Part shown: positions 11,910 through 22,400 of the stretch, in pieces
How the letters are laid out: each line of letters begins with the position of its first letter
Position numbering within the stretch: the first letter of the stretch is position 1
Origin: Amanita rubescens
Lineage: Eukaryota > Basidiomycota > Agaricomycetes > Agaricales > Amanitaceae
Length of the DNA: 64,000 bases
Direction: 5' to 3'
NCBI GenBank assembly: GCA_015039365.1
Contig: WION01000272.1
Coordinates: forward strand, 1 to 64,000
The notes under the pieces: generated by a model
Seen by the model: only the letters and a program-made list of their open reading frames with translations
The model's database searches: none
What the model was told of the DNA's origin: nothing
Translations under genes and position numbers: made by a program

Positions 11910-13222
11910 TTAAATATCACTAGATACACGTTTTATTTCGCTCAACAAATCTTTCTCATACTGTCCAAATACGACCAACGCATCTTCCAACTTTCTGGAA
12001 ACTTCCGTATCTGCTTCAATGGCTTGACGTAACAGCGCGCCATCATTTGCAAGGTAATCTTTCTCTGATGGAAACGTGAATCATTGGTAGAGAAACAATC
12101 GAGATAACGAACCAATATCAAGAACATCCAATGCAGGTGGCTCGGGTGCAGTGAATGTATCTGCAGGTACAGCAGGCAATGCTTCCAGTGCCTCGAGAAT
12201 TGCAGGGAATATGGTCAAACGGTGAGGACGAATAGAGGCCAGAGCAATTGCCTATTTTTATCACAAATTGAAGGCTTAGACTAGACGGGACAACGAACCT
12301 CCTTGGGAGTAACAACGCTACAAACTATGAATTACCTCCGCCAATACAGACAGACAAAAGAAAACCTACCTAGCCGGGATCACGAGTGTTTTAGACTGGA
12401 TCCTTGTGTATGCGCTGAGAATAGACTGCGTAGTACGTATACCAGGGTGCTCTGTCACAGGGGAAGCATATTCCTTGTATAGTGTTTTATCAAAATGTGC
12501 CCGAAGCTCTGTGCTACTGATCAGAGTTGTAAGCTACGGGCGAAATACGCGTCGTACCGTTCAGATACGGGGAAATGTGGATACATCCAGCCTGAGATGC
12601 CGCAAGTGCCTGGGGAACGGAAAACAAACAAGTTCCTAGGGTTTGAATGCCCGCTTTGGAGAGTTGTGAACAAGCAATCAAAGCTTCGACCGTGGACGGA
12701 ATCTTGATGCAAACACGGTCTCTAAGAACAATCTTTTGAACACCCCGGCGGTGCAAGGAAGACAAAGGGCATACTTTGGTATGCCGTGTGCAGCGAATAG
12801 ATCTACGAGCTTCGTGGCATGATCAATGGTTTTCTGAGTATCGTGGGCCCTGAGAGGCGAAACCTGGGCATGTACTTTGCCGCGTATATACGGATAGACC
12901 TTTTTGATAACTAGAACAGTCTGCGACTTTCAGCCTAAGCACAAAATTCCATTCACAAGAAAAATCGTACAAACAGATCGGAGACTTCATCAGCGAATTC
13001 TTCGCTGCCAACACCGCGAGCTCTGACTTGTTTGATAGCTTCTTTGAGAACGTCCTTGCTATCACCAATAGCTTCATGGTAAGAGAAAAACTGGTTCGAC
13101 GTCGTATTCTCGAAAGGCTCCGAACGCGCAAGGTATCTCTCGGCGACGGTATAATCCATCGAGTCCAAGTCGACGGATACAAAGGATCGGATTTGGGCAA
13201 GAAGATTCGGGTATTGGGACAT
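11910..13222 (-). CDS. Transaldolase
   Basis: Seven or more exons join into a transaldolase-fold protein. Early sequence includes VSVDLDSMDYTVAERYLA, then KKVYPYIRGKVHAQVSP, then RVCIKIPSTVEALIACSQLS. The segment CIKIP holds the Lys at the Schiff-base position of class I transaldolases. It continues LGTCLFSVPQALAASQAGC and HISPYLNEL, then VVTPKEAIALASIRPHRLTI. The last exon ends before a TAA at 11910. The protein acts in the non-oxidative pentose phosphate pathway, transferring a dihydroxyacetone unit. The sequence resembles the longer divergent fungal transaldolase-like group rather than yeast Tal1, so substrate range is uncertain. The gene shares a 169-base divergent promoter with the cyclophilin gene. 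Confidence 0.85.
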
Positions 13223-13391
13223 GGCTGGGTGTACGAGAGAGTACAGGATTCATCTTTATATGTTGACATGTCGTGATGGCAAAGCGCCGGAAATGATAAA
13301 AATTTTGGTGGTATGACCATGTACCAGGAGATATCGTTTCAAGTTTGTGTTGAGTTGATGACATCCATCACTGACTAACGTGCCTTCCACA
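13223..13391. promoter_or_regulatory. Bidirectional promoter, transaldolase / cyclophilin
   Basis: Only 169 bases separate the two ATGs, so both genes must share this interval for transcription start. No clear TATA box on either strand. Confidence 0.6.
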
Positions 13392-14142
13392 ATGGTAACT
13401 TTTCTGTTTCTTGTCAATCTCTCGCTGACAGAAGCGTCTATAGTCTGTTATGCTGCATACAACTCATGGCGAAATAAAGGTATGTGTGGTTTAAATCGAA
13501 TGAATACCACTCACGCGAAATCAGATCGAAGTATTTTGCGAAGCGGTACCAAAGGCTGCAGAGGTGAGACTGACGATTGTCATGTATCCTATCTCCTAAC
13601 GCCTCTTCAGAACTTTCTCGCTCTATGCGCGTCCAACTATTACGATAACTCCCTGTTTCACCGAAACATCAAAGGCTTCATGATTCAAACCGGTGACCCA
13701 ACGGGTACAGGAAAGGGAGGTGAAAGCATGTGGGGAGGCTCATTCGAGGACGAGATACGTTCCACGCTCAAGGTTTGTATACATATTCCCTCAGCCTAAT
13801 CGACGGTCGCTCAAAGAAACAGTTCAACGTCCGGGGCGTCGTTGCAATGGCCAACTCGGGACCAGATACGAACATGTCGCAGTTTTTCATCACGTACGCT
13901 AAGCAGACACATCTGGACGGGAAATACACCATCTTTGGTAAAGTGATTGACGGCGGCGACTCGACGTTAGATGCCATGGAACGTGTACCTGTCAATAACA
14001 AAAACCGGCCTCTTAATGAGATAAAGCTGACGCATGTAAGGACTTTGTTAGAACACCGTCCCGAGTCTGCGCTGACAGCCATCATGGCTAGATCACAATT
14101 CATGCGAACCCCATTGCGGACGCGGCACTTTCCCGCCAATAG
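13392..14142 (+). CDS. CYP10: Peptidyl-prolyl cis-trans isomerase, PPIL3/Cyp10 type
   Basis: Six exons. The first exon is only the ATG (13392-13394), followed at 13444 by [12 protein letters not shown], which restores the invariant N-terminus of this class. The catalytic cyclophilin core follows: [33 protein letters not shown] (active-site Arg), [28 protein letters not shown], and [12 protein letters not shown] (His at the position that is Trp in CypA, typical of PPIL3). It ends [20 protein letters not shown]3-type cyclophilins are small nuclear or spliceosome-associated prolyl isomerases. The protein is about 160 residues, the expected size. No internal Met gives a better start. Confidence 0.9.
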
Positions 14143-14295
14143 AGGCTGATCCTCTGCGTATAATGTAATGAAGTGCCATTATTCGCCCCTCTGCTTCCGC
14201 AGATCGCTTCCTAGAGTTAGCCCAAGAAACCTACACGTCGCAAGTTTAACTACCAGCCCCGCATTGTTGGTATCTCGTCTCGCATACACACACAG

Positions 14296-15512
14296 TCACC
14301 GTTTAATGAATCCGACGAGTTCCTTCTGCAGTTCCCTCTGCCTTCGTGCTTTCTCCAGATCGTCGACACTGCGTAAATCATATACAATATCTCTGGTCTT
14401 GCCAAAATATACCTAATTTTAAAAAAAAAAAAAAGTCAAATCGCATCTCTGCGTGATATTTTATGAAATTAACCTCTTGTAGGAGATTTCTCATCTTAAT
14501 TTCCATATCTTCTATCATCCTCCCAGTATTCGAAATATGCGACGTCATGTCGTGTAATGGGCAGTCCTGTTCTGTCTGAACAGCTCCAGTCAATTAGTTT
14601 ACTGCGATACAAAGATTAAATGGTACCTGTCGCGTCATACTCCCACTCAAACTCACTGCACCTTGTCGTTTCAAACCCTCAACACCTTTTTTCTCTCCGT
14701 GTTCTTTATCTTCACCTTCCGATTCTTTACGTGTTAAGAGATGCAGCATGATTGTCGACGTTAGCTTATAATGTGCCTGGCGTCCCCGCTCAGCTGCTTC
14801 AAATACATGAATGGAATCCCATGACCCTGAAGGTTCGTTTGGTGATCCCGGCGTCATCGCTACAGAAAAAAATCAGCTCAAAAAACGCCTGATTGAACGT
14901 ATATAAACATACTCTTTTTCATCAAAACAACTCCTGCAAATCCACCATCCTCCAGATCCCATAGATATACAGACGAAACGCCTCCTTCGAAGTATCTGAG
15001 AATAATAAAACAAGGACGTACATTGCTATTGTTAGGAAAAAGTAAAACTCGCAAAGATGAAGTGAATCGTACAATTCGCGATAAGTGTCAAAAGCCTCAT
15101 TTGCCGCAATCTCCAATTTTCGCAGTTTGGCCGACGGTATCGTCCCGTCCTCTAGAGGAGGATCGTATTCGTTTGACCATGGTGACCTGAGGCAAAGTCG
15201 TATGGTGTCAATTTTTGCTTCCGCAGTATAAACGGTTAAGAAAACCGCAACATCACGAAGAGAATACGCCCCCCCCCCTGCAACAGATACATGTACTCAC
15301 CTATAACTGTCGCCATCGCGATTATAGTCGCACGCGAGGTAATCCCTTCCTGTGGCTCGATCCGTTTTGAGCTTTAGAGGTTGATCCACGCTTCCAAGAA
15401 GATCATCTGCGTAGTCTGGGCAAATTGCAACGAGAGCCTCCACGTTCTCCTCTGTACGTGTCGGCGGCAGGCGCCGCATGAGATCTAGCATCGAGTCCAC
15501 CAGCTCAGTCAT
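14296..15512 (-). CDS. CAP2: F-actin-capping protein subunit beta
   Basis: Multi-exon gene beginning [20 protein letters not shown] and ending [10 protein letters not shown]. Conserved blocks in order are [105 protein letters not shown] and [12 protein letters not shown]. With the alpha subunit it caps actin filament barbed ends. A short Glu/Lys-rich insertion (around 14680-14730) sits between the two central beta strands. The first intron is a normal GT-AG (donor near 15300). It converges on the cyclophilin gene, with 153 bases between stops. Confidence 0.93.
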
Positions 15513-15700
15513 GGTTGCAGATAAGGCTGCTTCGGCCTTGGAATGTAAGATATATTAATGTTTCTAAATATGGAAGCACTCATTTTGTAAGACAAATCAA
15601 TCATTATTCGGATGTAGATAGCACAGGCCTAGCTACGTATCACAACCATATCAGAGAAGATCAGACAAAGTAAATAGAAATATTGTTCGTTTGGATAAGT

Positions 15701-17113
15701 TCACTCCTCATCCTCATCATCGTCGTCATCATCAGCCTCTTCAAGCCACTGCGATATATCATATCATAAGCACAGAATCAAATAGATACTAAAAGCATAT
15801 GCACGAACCTTCAAGAATGGCTCGCTGGACTTGCGCACCTTCTTGCTAGTTTCTTTGTCAACATATTTCTTGCTAACGTGAGTGCCCCATTGCTTGATGA
15901 GATCCTCCTCCAAAAGGTCGGCTTGATAAAGCTCCATCAGAATCTTGGGAACAGAGGAAAGAAGGTCTGGATGGCTCAGCCCGACGAAGCGTTCGATTCC
16001 ACCCAGTAACGACTTTTGATGCTTCTCTGATGTCACCATCTATGTGAGTTAATCAGACCCTCCATTCGCATATGGACCAGGGAAAAACCTACCTTGGTGA
16101 ATAAAGGTACATAATGTGGGATCTCTTTTAAGATGTCCTCCGTAAACAGTGCCTGGACGATCACAAGAACGGTCTTGTGTTTCTTCTCTATACCCAGCTC
16201 TTCAGCTTTCTTGTATATGGCGATTGCATGGGTTTTAGGCTCTTCTTCGTCATCTCGGTCGTTCTCCTCGATCCACCGACCGAGCTGGGAGTACGGGCTG
16301 TTAGCATCTTCGTCGCTTCCGCCTTCGTCATCTCCTCCGATGGCGGTCGATGCTAGGCTACTCTCGAGAGCCTTCATGCGTTGCTTGACGGCTTCCGGAG
16401 ATGTATCGGCTGACCAGTCCTCCTTGGCAAGAGCAGCGTCAGCGTTAAGGTCAGCGGCCTCCGCCTTGATCTTCTTAGTAAGCTCGTCGTCGCTCTCGGC
16501 GCCGTCAGCTGGATTGTCGTGGCCATTCTCTCCGTTTTGCTCAGATTGAGCCCCTCCAACGCCCGCCGCAGCGTCACCTACATTCCTCTTCCTGCCTTTG
16601 TTGGCCTTGACAGGAGGGTTCTTCAGTATGAATGTTGTCAATTTATGACGCATGTCAATCCCTGTCCGCTCGCCGCAAGCTTTGCAGTCGCGGATAATAC
16701 CCTCAGTCCTACCATTCTTGGTAATGATAAGTTCGGTCTCAGGGTTCTTGCAGGACTTGCAAAGAACGAACTTCTCGATGAAGACATCGAGTAGCTCACG
16801 GAGTCTGTTTGCATCATGGGCACCATTGACAATGTATCGATCATTCTTCTCATCGAACGAGGTTTGAGCACCAAGTTCGCATCCGAAGAATTTGGTGGTA
16901 TAGGTAGGGGGGCGACTGAGGGCTCGAGCGACGTCGGACATATTAGGAACGACGGTCTTGATCCCGTTGCCCTTGCCTTCGATTTTGGTGGTAAGGAGGG
17001 GCATGCTACGAATAAATGATGAATATCAAACGGATGGTACGAAACGCAAGTACGACTTGCCGGTAACGGTAGAATTTGTCATCGACATCTCGACGGATGT
17101 TTACGGAAGCCAT
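15701..17113 (-). CDS. TIF5: Eukaryotic translation initiation factor 5
   Basis: The first exon encodes [18 protein letters not shown]; the next opens [20 protein letters not shown]. The N-terminal GAP-like domain is followed by a C-x2-C...C-x2-C zinc ribbon ([23 protein letters not shown]). A charged linker follows, then the C-terminal HEAT/W2 domain ([29 protein letters not shown]), with aromatic/acidic boxes ending [15 protein letters not shown]. eIF5 stimulates eIF2 GTP hydrolysis through Arg15, which falls in the first exon, and bridges eIF2, eIF3 and eIF1. The first intron uses a GC donor (about 17060); the frame and universal conservation of this junction leave no GT alternative. Confidence 0.95.
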
Positions 17114-17577
17114 GCTGGGCGTATTTTAATTAATACAGGACTGCAACTGCTGCCATTCAGTGGGCGGTCAACAATAGTACACAACACATAACGCAGGCTC
17201 GCAACTTACAGTAATGGAAAGGGATTTCGGTAGAAAACGTTTGTGCTCCGGTATAGCAAAATACGGACGAAGCATGAATCCTCTGCCTCGACACAGAGAT
17301 GAAGGGGTGGTTATTGAGACTTGGTTAGACGTAATCGTGAAGACTTGCGGGGGCTTCACTGATACCAGGAGGGAGATGGTGGTGGTTGAGTAACAGGAGG
17401 AACTCGCCAACTGGGTCAAAATATTTCGACGCTCGGCAAATGCCGTTACTCCTCGCGGGCCGGACCGGCGGATCCTTAAAAAGGTATGCCTGGATCCTAG
17501 TGCTGTACTTCTAGACATTCACCGAGTAACGTACAGTCCGTATATGGTCCATAAGGAATCAATAGAAATAGAGAAGG
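17114..17577. other. eIF5 upstream region and F-box 3' flank
   Basis: No gene recognised. An open frame of 116 codons on the minus strand (17168-17518) lacks domain motifs and is most likely part of the eIF5 promoter and leader. Confidence 0.4.
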
Positions 17578-19143
17578 TCAAGGAAATGGAGTAGTGCGCA
17601 ATGCAATAGGCAGCAAGTCCCTCTCTTCGCCACTTTCCCATAAAGTCTTGATGCTGGGGATGCTCTTTGCAATAGCGCACATGTAGCCATATTCAACACC
17701 ATACCCCCCTTGCCAGAGTCCAATATCCCTTAAATGCCAAGTCCTATAACGTCGCTCCTGAAGCGCAGCAAGGAGTGTTTTCTGAGTCAGAGTGTAAGCA
17801 TTACTCAAGCATTTATAATCGGGACCTACCATGTTCTCAGAAGATCCGAATCCGTCGGTCAGAAATAGTGACAGCTGGCGCAGATGGGGTAATGAGGTTG
17901 ACAGCATGTCGAATACGTCAACATTCAGGGTTCGGACATTCATTCGCAGATATAAGAGCTGCGTGCACTCTTTCAGCGCAGTTATAACCCTCGCCATTTC
18001 GTCAAAATGCAAGTAGCGATCACGGATAGTCAGGGCTGTGAGGGACCGTGAAGATCGCTGGATGCCGTTTAACAGGATGTCAATGCCTTCTGGTCGGTTC
18101 GTGGGATACAGCTGTAGAGATTTCAAATTTGTGAATAATCTCTGATCCGATGTACATTCCGCAAGCGATTGGGCGAGAGGTTCCTCGGCGCTGGGATCCA
18201 ACCCCGCTCGCTGAGGATTGAGTCGTAGCTCCAGGTCCTGAAGCTGTGGCATTTGACTGAGGAAGACCGGAATACCCGAACCGTCGTTCTGGAAAGCATT
18301 GTCAAAGTGCCCTCTGAGACTAAGGCAGGAGAGATTGGGGAAAGGTCCCAACAGCTTGAGAAAAGAAGAGAGATTAAACTTTGTCCAACACCATAGTCGG
18401 AAAAAGTTCAACCGAGGAGCGAGCGAATTCAAAACAGGAATGATGTCCTGGACAAGGCATAGCCCCTGTACTGCGGTTTCGTCAGGATGCTGGACAAACT
18501 CAATTGACAATTCTTCTAAGGACTGGAAATTGGGTTTCGTGACTAGGATGCGCCTGATACTGTCAAGATCACCTCCTAGAGAACATTTGTTCAGCCTGGT
18601 GCCAAAAGTGCTCCACGCGCAGGAAAAGATAGGCACGCAATCGATGTAACTCGGTGTGCCATAAAGATATACAGAAAATTCTGTCACATTTTTTAAACCT
18701 GGGAATATGGTCTTCACGTCATCCAGAAAGACCCTGTCGCTACTTGGAGGCGTGGGTGATCCCGTTCGCTGGCGTCCGACAACCCTGCCAATCTTGGCAT
18801 TCAATCGCTCTTTCCAAGAGAGGCTTGGAGAGTTGGGACGAGCTGGGGTGGACAAGAATTCGAAGCGAAGGCTGAGGCTTTCGACAAAATCACCAACAAA
18901 TGGGTCACTACGTAAGAAGTTAGATAGGTCCAAATGTATTTCAATCACATACGATAGACGTCGTAAAAACGCCACGCTTCTCTTCGCTTCCTTGGGCGAG
19001 TTTGATATTCGGATGTGGCTATACCGGTTCTTCATCACGGTGTGGAAGAACAAGCCGTTCAGACTCAAAAGTCGTTTCAGCTCGTCTTCAGGTATGAGCT
19101 GGACTATTTGCAGCCATACGTCCATAGGAAGATCTGGAACCAT
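17578..19143 (-). CDS. F-box-like protein with leucine-rich repeats
   Basis: Single exon of 521 residues starting at the first true ATG, MVPDLPMDVWLQIVQLIP, an F-box-like helix set (LPxDVWLQI...LIPEDELKRLLSLN). The rest is a string of degenerate leucine-rich repeats such as NLSCLSLRGHFDN, QLQDLELRLN, NLKSLQLYPTN and LRQLSLFLTD. The open frame extends upstream without a further ATG. Such proteins are expanded in Agaricomycetes and may act as SCF ubiquitin-ligase adaptors, but substrates are unknown. Confidence 0.75.
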   Translation of the reverse strand: MVPDLPMDVWLQIVQLIPEDELKRLLSLNGLFFHTVMKNRYSHIRISNSPKEAKRSVAFLRRLSYVIEIHLDLSNFLRSDPFVGDFVESLSLRFEFLSTPARPNSPSLSWKERLNAKIGRVVGRQRTGSPTPPSSDRVFLDDVKTIFPGLKNVTEFSVYLYGTPSYIDCVPIFSCAWSTFGTRLNKCSLGGDLDSIRRILVTKPNFQSLEELSIEFVQHPDETAVQGLCLVQDIIPVLNSLAPRLNFFRLWCWTKFNLSSFLKLLGPFPNLSCLSLRGHFDNAFQNDGSGIPVFLSQMPQLQDLELRLNPQRAGLDPSAEEPLAQSLAECTSDQRLFTNLKSLQLYPTNRPEGIDILLNGIQRSSRSLTALTIRDRYLHFDEMARVITALKECTQLLYLRMNVRTLNVDVFDMLSTSLPHLRQLSLFLTDGFGSSENMVGPDYKCLSNAYTLTQKTLLAALQERRYRTWHLRDIGLWQGGYGVEYGYMCAIAKSIPSIKTLWESGEERDLLPIALRTTPFP

Positions 19144-19428
19144 TGCTGGGTTTAAGTGTAGCGCGTAAGCTGTGGTATCGCCCTGGACCCATTTTATGTG
19201 GTGATGGTTGAAGGTGATGGCCGGAAGTGGCCTCAATGCATTGCCACACGGCGATCCTGGCCTCGACTTCAGTGGCACAGGGTAACAATTTAAAGTACTA
19301 TCAAGATTCAAGCTACATTGACAAAAAGTTTGCTACAGCATAGGTATATCAGTACATATCATCGTCCTTGGTATGCAGATCATCGAAAGCATCTCTAAGA
19401 AAAAATACGTGCAGTAGGCCTCGTCGCG

Positions 19429-22400
19429 TCACTTCTTTTTCTTGCTCTTCTTCCCTCCAGCTTTAGCCTTCTTCTGGTTCTTCTTCCCACCACCGGTATT
19501 CTGCTCCTCCTCCTCCTCCTCTCCTTGGTCCTTGCCCTCAGCCAATGTGTCTTCCAGCGCACCCAGGAGTTCTTCTTGATCCTCGCCGTCTTGCTTGTCA
19601 ACTGGCCCAGGCTCGCCCTGGACTTCTGTCGTCTGTCCCTGATCGCCTTGTTCCCCTTGTGCGTCTTGGGTTTCAGAGGGTTGTCCCGGGTTAGCAGATT
19701 GCTCAGCGTCTTGTTCAGCATCACCGCCTTCATCCCCATCATCCTGTGTAACGCCCCAGACACTTGCGAAGCCCTTTTTCTTCTTGTTCTTGTTTCCTTT
19801 CGCGGCGGATGTCCATTCTGTGTCTTCCACCGCAGGCGTCACCGGCGTTGGGGGCTCCATGAGTCCTTGTTCAGCGTCACCGCCTTCATTTCCATCGTCC
19901 TGTTCATCGCCCCAGGCATCCGCTAAGCCGCCCTTTTTCTTCTTGTTCTTCTTTCCTTTCACGGTGGATGTCCATTCTGTGTCTTCCACCGCAGGAGTCA
20001 CTGGCGTTGGGGGCTCCGTAGGTCCTTGTTTGCCTTTCTTCCCCTTCTTCCCCTTCACCGTGGTTCCCCAATCATCCTCCGCCACAGGCGTCGCTGGCGT
20101 AGAAGTTTCTTGCTTAGCTTTCTGTCCCTTCTTCTTCTTTTGCTTGCCCCACGCTGGAAAGCCGTCGTCCTTTGCGTCAGCCGCCTCTTCTGGATCAACA
20201 TCTTCAACTTCGGCAGATGCCTCGGGGGGTTCTACAGACGGAGCTTCGGCTTTGTCTGCCTGATGCTCTTCAGCAAGCGTGTCTCCCGGATGAGCTTCCG
20301 CCGATTCCTGTGGAGCGTCCTCAACTGGAACAGGTTCCCCTCCTGTACCTGCTTCAGCTGGATCACCCACGTGTTCTGACACTTCCGCCGGCGGTATCTC
20401 CGTTTCAGCAGCTTGAGTATGTTCTATGGTCTGTTCTGATACTTCTGGAAGTTTCTCCTCAGTTGCGGGAGCTTGAGACGACTCAACCGTCTGTTCTAGA
20501 ATGTGAGGCGTTGCAGGGGGATTAGGCGTATTAACTTTGGACTTGGGTTCGACAACCTGTTCCTGCATTTGCGGTGTTGCTGGCGGGTTAGGCGTTACAG
20601 CCCTGGACTTGCGTTTTTCAGCAGCACTTTGCACAGGTTCAACAAGCTGCTCCTGCACTTGCGGTGTTCCCGGCGGGTTAGGCGTTACGGCCCTGGACTT
20701 GCGCTTTTCAGCAGTATCTTGAGCGGCTTCAACCACCTGTCCAGGTACATGGGGCGTTGCTGGCGGATTGGGCGATACGGCCTTGGAACCCGCAGCCGAC
20801 CGCGATGCCTTACCCCATGGCGATGCCTTTCCGGAGCCACCACCCCGTCCTTCAACCGCCTGTTCAGGTACATGGGGCGTTGCTGGTGGATTAGGCGATA
20901 CGGTTTTGGAACCTGCAGCCGACGGTGCTTTACCCCACGGCGATGCCTTTCCGAGTCCGGAGCCACCACCCCATCCAAGGCCACCTGTTCCCAAGGTGGA
21001 TCCAGCCTTCTCCGCAGCTGACCTTGTTGAGGATCCCCATCCTGGACCCGATTTAAGTTCAATGTCGTCTTGTTTCTTATTTCCAAATCCACCCGTTCCC
21101 AAGGCGGATGCAGCCTTCTCCGCAGCTGACCTTGCTGAAGATCCCCATCCGAGACCCGATTTAAAATCAGTGTCATCTTGTTTCTTGCTTAGAGCCAAAG
21201 AGCCCATGTCCCAGATGATGTATCCGCAGCTCCTGAACCTCCCGAACCAAAGCCAAAGCCAAAAGAGCCTAGCTTGCTGCCTAACCCACTGACTGCGCTG
21301 GAAGTCATGAACGAGGAAATGGAACCTGAGAATAATGCTGGTGCTCCAGTGTTCGAGTCAGGAGGTGGAACTGGGTTGTCCAGCAAACTTAGACCTTCTT
21401 CCCCTCCTCCACCGGTAAATGAGCCAGGAACATCAACTAGGGAGTTATCCACCACTGCCGCGCTGTTGTCTCCTCCAAGGTTCCAACTTGCGTCCGGATT
21501 ATCTCCAAGGTTCCACGCATCTTGCGCTCCAACATCAAGGTTATCAGCTCCACCTGATACAACTTCCGTATTGGCGACGTCCAACAGACCCGTTCCCGAA
21601 ACTCCAGTTACATCTCCAGCATTGTCTGCCACCACGACTGGTTCCGGCTCAGGAATAGGCTCAGGCATAGGCTCAGGCTGTAGCACCTGAGCAGCAAGAG
21701 GACTAAGCGATTTCTCCGCCTTGTGGGGAGGAGACGCCTTTCTAGTTAGCCCACGGGAAGCGGGGAGTATCGCTGACTTGGGCGACGCTGGCGCTGAAGG
21801 CTTTGGCGAGGGCGTGACTGTAGCTTGTCCGACATCGCGCGGCGTGGGGGGCGGTTTCGGTGATGAATGAGGGGGTGTTGCAGCTGCAGCTGCAACTGCA
21901 ACTATCTCGGGCTGGACTGGCGGCGGAGGTAGTTGAGGAGAAGCGCGAGCGGTGGAAGCCGTCATAGATTGCTTGCGGCTCTTGGCTTTAGGTGTATGCG
22001 GTTGCGTAGGTGGTTGTGTGGGCGGTTGAGAGGGCGGTTTTGGAGTTGGTTGTGGAGGTGGTTGAGGGGTTGGTTGTTGAGGTTGTTGCGGGGTTTGAGG
22101 TGTCGGTGTCGGTGGTTGTTGCGGTGATTGAGGAGTTTGAGGTTGGATGGGCGATCTAAGTTGTGGGTCTCCCGCTCCCCAGACGGCGGAGAGCGTTTCG
22201 GAAAGCTTGGGACCAGTTACACTGTTATGCCTTGAACTTCTTGCTGACGCGGTTCGTTCACGGCCTCTAGAATGGACGCTTCCTCGTCTGCTCTCTGTGC
22301 TTAGTTCTCTCTCAATCTGTTGAGGAACAGGTGACGCTGCTTTGGGCGTTGATGGTTTGCTCGCCGTGCGTTCTCTTGAAAGTTCATGAGGATGAGGAGA

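Noticed and set aside
11588..11923. Hydrophobic 111-codon plus-strand frame resembling a membrane protein
   Set aside because: No family resemblance, and it overlaps the end of the transaldolase gene antisense.
17168..17518. 116-codon minus-strand frame upstream of eIF5
   Set aside because: Lies in the expected promoter and leader of eIF5 and has no recognisable content.
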